Of a DNA stretch of 64,000 nt, positions 56,812 to 64,000 are shown one piece after another (position 1 is the first letter of the stretch; each line of letters opens with the position of its first letter). Both the position numbers and the translations under genes were made by a program. The stretch comes from Ricinus communis (lineage: Eukaryota > Streptophyta > Magnoliopsida > Malpighiales > Euphorbiaceae), in contig NC_063257.1 of the NCBI RefSeq assembly GCF_019578655.1, positions 20,150,001-20,214,000 of the forward strand, in the 5' to 3' direction. The notes under the pieces are model-generated. The model was not told where the DNA came from. It did not search any database and was given only the letters and a program-made list of their open reading frames with translations.

Positions 56812-58113
56812 TCAATTGTGATTTAACAAATGAAATCCATAAATTTCAGTTACTTCCTTTACACATTTTGACATATGCTCCTCTGTGGAGGTGAGATCTT
56901 CTTTTGGTTTGTCAAATACCACCCCTTTTGTATCACCATGTTGCCTTTGAAGTCTTTCATCTTGTGTTCTTATGAGTTGGTGCCACTGTTGACTAGCTTT
57001 TCCATGATGCTTCGGGTGTTTCTTATGCAATCCCATAGGTAACTAAGGGTTGGATTCCTATATACATGAGCCTTATTTCTCTGTTTTTGCTTGTCTTTTA
57101 CCAAGAACTACTTAGAAACCATATCTTATGGAAAACTTTCCCATTGCGAATCTCTAAAAATTTATCTTCTTTAACCAAGTATTTCTTAGGGATCCACAAT
57201 TTTGCGTAATTGTTTTCCATGTAAAGATCTCTCCTTTACTTTTCTCTTTTTATCAATGGTGAGAATTGGAATGGCCTTTCATTAAGGCGGCCGTGTTTTG
57301 ATAGATTTCTTAGAAAATTGGTTGGTTTCTCCTTAATTTTTCCTTGTTAATGTTGCTTGCCTTTTTCTTTACGAGCACTTTAAGGAACATCTGGAGGGAC
57401 TCTTGAGGAACGCCGCCCGAGTTTCTTGATAGTAAAACCTTGATATAGCAACATAGGCCTACCATTAAGTGACCATGTGGTGCCTTTATATGATTATTGT
57501 TTTCTTCCTTCTTTTATGGTGGAAGATAACTTTCCTCTGCATGTATTTGAGTAGGTTGAGGCATTTAATTGTTGTTTCCCTCTGGATAACTTATGGATTA
57601 ATGCCTTTCAAGCTCTTCCATATCGTAGTGCCTTAAAGGCTTTGACAAAACATCCTAGCCCTTTGGCCTAAGATTTTTCAGAGCCAAACTTGAAGTAACT
57701 TCCTCTACAATATTAGTCATTGTTGAACTAAATTGTTGTCATAGTTCTTCAGTTTCTTTCTTTTGACTTTTCATAATCTCCTCTATATGTTTGTAGGCCA
57801 ATTCTACTTGAATTTTGAAATTATCAACCAAAGAAGGAGTGTTACTATCAGATATATTCACTGAAGATAAAAATTCATACTGCCTTTCCATAACAGGTTC
57901 TGTTAGAGTGTAAAGGGCCTCATGATAATGATTCTCTTCCTGAGAAATAAGATTACATTCTTCATATGTATCATAATACGGATCATAGTATGGAGTAAAA
58001 CTTCAATCATAATGAACATTCAAATTATGCCCTGCTATTACAAGCGCAAATTCCAAGTCTTGAGAACTGGCAATATTATTTTTTTTAAAAATATTTTTAG
58101 ATATTGATGACAT
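56812..58113 (-). pseudogene. Unrecognised degenerate ORF of element F
   Basis: It starts ATG at 58113, only about 14 nt after the primer-binding site. Translation MSSISKNIFKKNNIASSQDL, then YYDPYYDTYEECNLISQEEN, a charged helix-prone stretch QVELAYKHIEEIMKSQKKET (~57790), IVEEVTSSLALKNLRPK, and a long basic tail ending in the open piece 57036-56812 (MGLHKKHPKHHGKASQQWHQ). About 430 codons are traceable with roughly a dozen stops or frameshifts. There is no gag zinc knuckle, protease or RT motif. Its place right behind the primer site is that of gag, so a diverged gag-like or element-specific protein is the best guess. I do not assign a function. Confidence 0.5.
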
Positions 58114-58126
58114 TCTTTAGGATGAG

Positions 58127-58144
58127 TCCCACTGGGCGTGCCAA
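58127..58144 (-). other. Primer-binding site of element F
   Basis: TTGGCACGCCCAGTGGGAC on the minus strand resembles primer sites common in plant Tat-type gypsy elements. A near copy (gtggcacgctcagc) lies ~35 bp upstream in the LTR. Confidence 0.65.
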
Positions 58145-58149
58145 GAATA

Positions 58150-59040
58150 TATTTGGTGGAAATTTGCTGAGCGTGCCACGTATGTAGGTACGTGAATCGG
58201 TTTTTAATTAATGCACCTTGAAATTGACTTCTTAACCAGATTTATGTGAATTCCTAAACTTCCTTGATAGTTTGCTTAGATTCTTAAGTGACACCACAAT
58301 AATTAAAGTTGAATAGCAGTAAATGTTGCAAATAATCAAGCTGAATGACTTGTATTTAAATTGCTAGAAATTTGAATGAACAACTGAGTGTTTCAAATAA
58401 ACATAAATACAAGACAATAATTGAAATAAATAGATTACTGGAAACTAAAACTTTGAAAAGTATTTGTTAAGAATTTGTATTAAATAATCTTGACTTTGAA
58501 AAGTATTTGTTAAGAGTTTGTTAGGTTGATGCCAGTATCCCTTCCTTTGTTTGATGCCTTCTTTTTATAGGGATCCCCCAAGTTCCACTTTACTTGGGGA
58601 TATGCTTCCGTGTTTTGTGCATGTAGAGCCCCATTATCTCATTTACTTGGAGAATTGAAGTACAAATATGGTGGTGACTTGGACATAACCACTCCATAAC
58701 TTCTTCTACCTTTTCTTCAACGTGCTAAATCCTTTAACCGTTTGCTTTAATTATTAACAATTAATAAATTAATTAATTAGATAAAATAATTATAGGTGAA
58801 ACACCTCCTGATCTGCTTTGTTATTTCTTTATTTTAGACTTTATTTTTTAACGGTCCTGTATGACCTCATTTTGACCTGGACTTTTTGTTATTGACCTTG
58901 TGTATATTGGATTTTGGATTTATACTTCATTTATTCCTTTGTTTGTTGTTGTCTTTTTTTGTTTGTTTTTTTTTCATTTTGAATAGAGACACGCAATGGA
59001 TCTGAAAAAGAAATCACGTTAAACATAAACTGTTTAATGA
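58150..59040 (-). repeat. Putative right LTR of element F
   Basis: It follows the primer site, contains the right copy of the ~170-bp repeat (58315-58480) and a minus-strand TATA CTATAAAAAG at about 58561-58570. The right boundary was not found; I chose 59040 because Tat-3 antisense-ORF sequence starts soon after. A short tandem duplication (CTTTGAAAAGTATTTGTTAAGA at 58450 and 58493) is inside. Confidence 0.45.
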
Positions 59041-59194
59041 TATGAATCATGGAAAATTATTACAAATGTAAATTACACAAACATTTTATATGAAAGACTT
59101 AAATCCCATGTGCTTGCTCGCATTTTTCTTGAATATGGCCTAAACACATGTGGCCGAAGGCTTGGCCCAAGTGGGCTAAGTCCTTAAATTAGCC

Positions 59195-59202
59195 TATAAA
59201 AG
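59195..59202 (+). promoter_or_regulatory. TATA box of the Tat-3 antisense ORF
   Basis: TATAAAAG, about 65 bp before the ATG at 59265. Confidence 0.55.
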
Positions 59203-59264
59203 GTCAAATTTTGCTTTTTTGGCTCATTTTCATATTCTACTAGATTTTTTAAAGAAAAGGAATC

Positions 59265-60497
59265 ATGAGGGAAGCTTCCTTCGCTGCTTTTCAACCATTG
59301 TTGAAGGGCATCTCAAAAAATGTCTGGCTAACCCCTGGACCCCCACTAGCCTTTCTCTGTTTTCTACATGACTTGATAGTGGACCCCGCCTTCATTCATG
59401 CTGCTTTAAGTTGTTAGGATGCGCACATCCATGTGTTCTACTTTGGTGGTTTGGAGATTTACCCCTTATGGAAGGAGTTTGCTGCTATCTTGGACGCCCC
59501 AGCACAGTACATAGATACGGTCATTTTACCTTTTATAGAACCTCCGACACCTCGAAAGGTTGCGAGCTTTCTTTATCATCCCATTCAGAGCTTGGGACCA
59601 TATTGCATGGAGTTAGGGCTTGACTTCCTCTTATTGATAAGATGATTGGCATCGACTGATCTGGCCACCCTGACTTGGTAGAGGATTTGGCATTTTTCCT
59701 TGATGGTATAGTTTCTGTTTGTCCGAGAGGACAGCTTAGGTGACCTGAAGATTGTGAGCTTACTTCCTCAACTGACTAGTTCTGCTACTCTTGCCCCACT
59801 CATCTAGAGGAAGACTATAATAGGATTAGACCGCGTTCTAAGAGGTCATCGTGACTATTTTCAAGGCAGTCTGATCATCCTCTAGGTATCTTATCTGCTC
59901 CATATCTAATATTTATATTATTTCCACTTTTGTGCTCTACTTTTTGTTTAAGCCGCCCTTTTTCGAGTTTTCAGCCTAGCGAGCTTGTCTTAATTTTTGC
60001 CTAAATTGCCCCTTTTCGACTAGCATACTTATTTTTACTCTTTTTTTATAAATACGGTTACAGGAAAGATTGAGCCTCATCATTGTTCCACATGTGAATC
60101 TAACAAAGTATTGCACTCAACAGTTCCTTAGCCGCACACGCCAGTGACCCACTGGCAACCTCATTGAATGGCTTGTGTGGTTGAGTACTTTGCCCAATGA
60201 GGAGATACGTTGGATGTGCCCTTAGTGGCGTTTTGACTCATGTTACTCTGCAGACATATACCTCTTATGTCGTACTATTTGGACTCAATTTTAGTTCTTT
60301 TTACACGCCTTCCCAACTCGTATGTCAATACGGGGGACCGTAGAAGATTCCTTCCACTCTACCAAAGTTTGAGCCAAGGCCAATCTTTGCTTGGTTTCTT
60401 GACCATGTTCACTGCACTTAGAGCCGCCAAACTATTCTTCGCAACCTCTATGAGTCAGGTGACTCTGTTGTTGATAATGCTTACAAGGCTTGGGTAG
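59265..60497 (+). pseudogene. Tat-3 antisense ORF
   Basis: MREASFAAFQPLLKGISKNV begins at 59265. After a stop at 59415 the frame goes on DAHIHVFYFGGLEIYPLWKE, FAAILDAPAQYIDTVILPFI to 59643. The FHAALxxxDxxxHVFxFGxLEIxPxxxEFxAIL pattern resembles a domain found in plant Tat-type antisense ORFs (DUF7745-like). This comes from memory and needs a profile search. A later open piece is 60240-60497 (LFTRLPNSYVNTGDRRRFLP). Tat 3'-UTR motifs at 59945-60020 lie between the pieces, so an intron or a rearrangement is possible. Confidence 0.5.
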
Positions 60498-60940
60498 CTG
60501 CCAAAGCTCACTGATGTTCTATGCTGTTATTGCATTATCCTTGTATTGACCAATGGCTAAAGGTTATAACTTCGGCAAAAAGAGAAAACTGTTATATTTG
60601 TTTGATGTCATTTAAAAAATGCATATTAAACTGACATAAAATCTCAAAAGCATATTCACATTACTCAAAGTCATGGCATTGATCATTTTAACCATTATAC
60701 ATACTAGAATCGGTTGAACTTTCATGACTAGTCAACCTTTTTTTAAGTTTTCTAACTAATCAAGCACTATCTCTCCTTTTATTTGCTTCTTATTTTTACC
60801 TAAGGTGCCTTTCGGTTTTCACCTTAACAAACTTCCTTAATTTTTGCTTGGACTGCCTTTACGGGTTTTTCAATCCAATGAGCTTATTCTCCTTTTCTTC
60901 CTTCTTCTTTATCTCCTTCCTTTACTGTTATTTATCTATA
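60498..60940 (-). other. Tat-3 3' UTR
   Basis: Two or three diverged copies of the Tat motif (TTTTTACCTAAGGTGCCTTTCG, TTTTTGCTTGGACTGCCTTT) at 60735-60880. The plus-strand frames at 60844-61044 are not supported. Confidence 0.5.
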
Positions 60941-61192
60941 TGTACTATCGGGATATCCAACAGTATTGTTGCTCCTTTAAAGAAGATTCTTTTAACAAGA
61001 TATGGACCCTCCCAATTGGGTCAAAATTTACCCAAATGATCTAGATCCACAAGCTTTTCCTTTCTTAAGGACTAGGTCTCCTACTTTTAGAGGTTGAGGC
61101 TTGACATGCTTGTTGAACACTCGAGCGATTCTTTATTGATAAAGTTATGTATGACACATAGCTTTTCATCCTAGTTTTATCGATTAAGTTGA
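60941..61192 (-). pseudogene. Tat-3 integrase C-terminus
   Basis: Minus-strand LIDKTRMKSYV, then RIARVFNKHVKPQPLKVGDL and VLKKGKA, GxILTQLGGS: the same tail as 13980-14200 of Tat-1. It is fused at about 61192 to protease-side sequence, so RT, both RNase H domains and the integrase core are absent. Confidence 0.8.
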
Positions 61193-62130
61193 ACTACTCT
61201 TCAAATATCTCAAACCCTTGCAGAGAATTGCTCTTACCATCTATCCATGTCTCTCGAGTCTCCCCATTATAAGACGTCAGCATGCCTTCCCTTACAAACT
61301 CAATCATTCCTTTCTTTGGTTTTCCAATCTTCCTAGGGGTATCCTCATTCCCTCTAAGGTGAGTAGTAATTCTATTAGCAAATCCAAGCTCTTCCTAGTC
61401 AGACACTCCACCATGATTTCTACCTAGTCCGATTCTAGCATAATACCTTATTTTTCTCATCATACGCTCCTTAGCCCATATCATTGCTACTAGGAATCTA
61501 GTCATTATCTCTTGCTTTAGGGCCTTGACCACCCTTACGGCTGCTTCAGATGCTCGGATAGTTACCACTTCACCTTTATAAAGCAATTTCATCATCTGGT
61601 GAAGAGAAGAGGTTACTTTGCCCAGCTCATGATACCACAAGCCACCCAATAAAATTGAATAAGCCACAAGTATGTCAATCACTACAAATTTAGCTATAGA
61701 CACAATTGGACCAACTTTCACACATGCTTTAAAGGTTCCTGCTGCTTGTCTCTTATCATCGTAGGCTTTGATGATGGTGGAACTAGGTTCCAAATGTTTC
61801 TACTCAAGGCCATACTTTCCTAGAAACTTCAATGGATAAATGTTGATGCCAAACCATCACACATCCATTTTTCACTCCTTTAACAACATCCTCAATGTAT
61901 AGTGGGGGGTTGTGGCTTCTCCTTTCTAGGGGCAGTTCTTCATCTGAAAAGGATATTATTGGTTTTCTCTCCTAGATTGCTAAAGCAGCTTGCTAAGATG
62001 TAAATAGAGTAGGTATTATAATTTTATGCAGCGCTCTTGTTATGGCATTTCTGTAGTCGGATGAACATTCCAGAAGTTCCCAAACCTAAATGTTGGCCTA
62101 GGTCCTTCTCAGCTTTGCCATGATTAATCT
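61193..62130 (-). pseudogene. Tat-3 protease
   Basis: Minus-strand WELLECSSDYRNAITRALHK (~62080), ISFSDEELPLERRSHNPPLY (~61950), then the open stretch 61793-61395: MEPSSTIIKAYDDKRQAAGT, KVGPIVSIAKFVVIDILVAY, LLGGLWYHELGKVTSSLHQM. These are the Tat protease and post-protease motifs (LLGRPWIHxxGAVxSxLHQ expected; here LLGGLWYHELGKV). The catalytic DxGSS block is degraded. The 61395-61793 piece has 132 intact codons. Confidence 0.75.
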
Positions 62131-63087
62131 TTCCTTCTCGTCTCTCATTGTTTGATCTTCTTTCTATTTCTTCAGTTCATTTTCTGAGACTACTTTCTTA
62201 GAATTTCCCATTTCAGGTCTTCTCTAATTTCTGCTCAAGGTATTTCTCTTATAACTTCTTTTCTTCTACTCAATTTCTTCAATATTAGAGGCACATTCTT
62301 TGAATTCCTCAAAAGTTCTGAGTGGAATAGGAGCTAACTTCTCCTAAATATAGGCATGCATTTCCTTCGTCATCTACTGCACTTGGTCCCATTCAGAAGG
62401 TCTAGTTACCATCTTTGCTGCCATCATCCTGAAGCACAGTATGAAGTTTGAGATACTTTCGTTAGGCATTTGATTTGTCATTTTCAGATCATATGTAGTG
62501 ACCTCTACTTTCATATTATACTCATATTGGCCTACAAACTTTTCAGCCATGTCTTTCCAATCTCTACGGACTTTTTCATCCAGCTGCCAATACTAGTGGT
62601 TAGCCTGTCTCTCAAGATATAGCCCAAAGAATTTAACAATATGTTCCTTGGTGAGATTCTAGCATGTTGATATGGCCACCCTATATGAGTTAATGAAGGC
62701 ATGAGGATCACCAGCAAACTTGGGCAAGTTTGGTAGAAATCTTCTTTAACTTGGTAGTGACTTCCATCAGCTCTTCTATATTATCAATTACCTCCCAGCC
62801 TTTGACTCTCAACATTTTGCAATTTCTCTATCTGTTTCTCCATCTTTAACCTTGGGATCCTCGGCAATTGAAACCCTAGGTACAACTATATGTTTAACCT
62901 GATTCTTATCCTTCGCATCAATAAACTCATACGGATTACCACCATTCTCAACATTGCGAGAGGCTTTTAGATGGTTTTCCATTTTAGTGCTTTCTTTTTT
63001 GGTCAACCTACCACTTTTTCTATCCCAAGCAATTAGGGTCTTTTGAAAGAAAAGGTTTGAAACAATGAATGCAAGTGCAGAATGCAT
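62131..63087 (-). pseudogene. Tat-3 gag
   Basis: It starts at 63087 (MHSALAFIVSNLFFQKTLIA; open to 62809). The capsid core follows: FLPNLPKFAGDPHAFINSYR (~62720), DWKDMAEKFVGQYEYNMKVE (~62560-62500), NESISNFILCFRMMAAKMV (~62460-62400), FEEFKECASNIEE (~62310). Stops are frequent. The zinc-knuckle part expected downstream is missing: gag passes straight into the pre-protease linker. Confidence 0.75.
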
Positions 63088-63330
63088 GTAGAATGTTTAG
63101 ATGGAAATGCATGTATTCATGTATGCTCTCTTCTTTAGCGAATAAATAGTCGACTTCTTAAGAGGAACAAATGATTGATTCAAAAGCAAAAAGATAATAG
63201 TTGTGCCCCCTTCATTAAAACACTAATTCTTGTCCTTTAAGCATAATCGACCATAACATTTTTCTTAAAAAAAGAAATTACTAAGTACTTGCCTAAAAGA
63301 CTTAATTACAAAACATAAAGGAAATTGGGA
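63088..63330. other. Spacer upstream of Tat-3 gag
   Basis: Nothing recognised. AT-rich. Confidence 0.35.
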
Positions 63331-64000
63331 AATTGGATTGGCTAGTCATATTCTGGTGATTCCATCTCAAAGAGTTGATCCTCAATGATCATCTTTTTGT
63401 CTAGTAGCTACTGAACATCCTTCTTGAGATGGATGCACTCATCAGTATCATGTCCACATACACCATGATACAAGCAGTAGTTATCCGTCTCACAGTCAAT
63501 GTAAGTAGGTGTCCCCCAAGATGATACTGGCTTAGTAGGCAGCAAACCTCAATGATGAAGGTCGACCGTAATGTTGGAGTAAGATATCAAAGGTTGAGCG
63601 TATTTCTTCTTTTTCTTGCTTGTGGCACTCGGTTTCATCCTAGGCTTTGGTGCATCTTCCCGATGAGCCTTTTTCCCTTTTTTCTCAACCTCTTCATCCA
63701 TCACTCTCGAGGCAACAACTCTCATTTCCTGATGACTCTATTCTAGGAAATACACCATCTTGTCCAGCTCGTATGATATTTATCCCACCAACCAAAATAG
63801 GGACCTTACCTAGGACTTGAGGACATTGATTTCATCTTTAAGGCTTATGAACTCCATTTAAATCTCGAAATCCATCAGTATATAATTCATATCAAGAAGA
63901 GAATTTGATGTAAGCAAAAGGTTAAATGTGTGTATGTCATGAATGCACATGCAAGGTCCACCAAAAGAGAAGAGGTTAGCAACAATAAATTTTATTCACA
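63331..64000 (-). pseudogene. Tat gag C-terminal piece with zinc knuckle, out of order
   Basis: Minus-strand VVASRVMDEEVEKKGKKAHR (~63710), GTPTYIDCETDNYCLYHGVC and GHDTDECIHLKKDVQ (~63510-63420): the knuckle C-x2-H-x4-HDTDEC and the LKK..LLDKK motif of Tat gag. It lies upstream of the gag N-terminus at 63087, the reverse of the normal order. It therefore belongs to a second copy or to a rearranged part of Tat-3. It continues beyond the window. Confidence 0.68.

Noticed and set aside
1..64000. Host protein-coding genes, tRNA, rRNA or known small RNAs
   Set aside because: No open frame outside repeats has gene-like length or motifs, and no cloverleaf or rRNA core was recognised by eye; a tRNAscan-SE or Infernal run would be the decisive check.

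Overview
The window is plant nuclear DNA made almost entirely of nested, decayed LTR retrotransposons. I found no convincing host gene, tRNA, rRNA or CRISPR array. Retrotransposon lineages typical of angiosperms (Athila, Tat and Tekay/Del gypsy groups plus a probable copia LTR), intron-like splice sites, TATA boxes and AT-rich intergenic DNA point to a eudicot pericentromeric or other repeat-rich region. The species cannot be named from the sequence.

Layout. (1) 1-7433: an Athila-type element on the minus strand (gag, protease, RT/RNase H, integrase, tRNA-Asp-type primer site, 5' LTR 5950-7433), with the end of a second Athila LTR at 1-115. (2) 7434-22983: a plus-strand Tat element (Tat-1). 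It is split by the Athila element on its left, by a Tekay element (9784-13958, target duplication GTAGG) inside its integrase, and by a probable copia solo LTR (17495-22175) inside its antisense ORF. That solo LTR itself holds a Tekay solo LTR (17570-20524, target duplication ATCTA). (3) 22984-43149: a minus-strand Tat element (Tat-2). Its gag/protease is split by a complete but RT/integrase-less Athila element (26039-34502, two 1450-bp LTRs, target duplication CATTC), and its right LTR is split by a rearranged Athila piece (36598-about 42570). (4) 43150-46052: the 3' part of another minus-strand Tat element (Tat-4), which shares its LTR with Tat-2. (5) 46117-51708: a Tekay element truncated at both outer ends. 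(6) 51709-54690: an Athila pol/3' fragment carrying an uninterrupted 188-codon AT-hook ORF. (7) About 54711-59040: a probable non-autonomous Tat-like element with an unrecognised degenerate ORF and a 72-bp tandem repeat. (8) 59040-64000: a minus-strand Tat element (Tat-3) with gag, protease and an integrase tail, plus an antisense ORF.

Almost all reading frames carry stops or frameshifts, so most entries are pseudogenes. The repeated theme is loss of the RT-RNase H-integrase core while gag, LTRs, internal promoters and antisense/3' ORFs persist. The most interesting parts are the AT-hook ORF with its own TATA box, the unrecognised ORF behind a primer-binding site at 58.1 kb, the GC-rich palindrome arrays next to TATA boxes in several Athila regions, and the tandem sharing of one Tat LTR by two elements.
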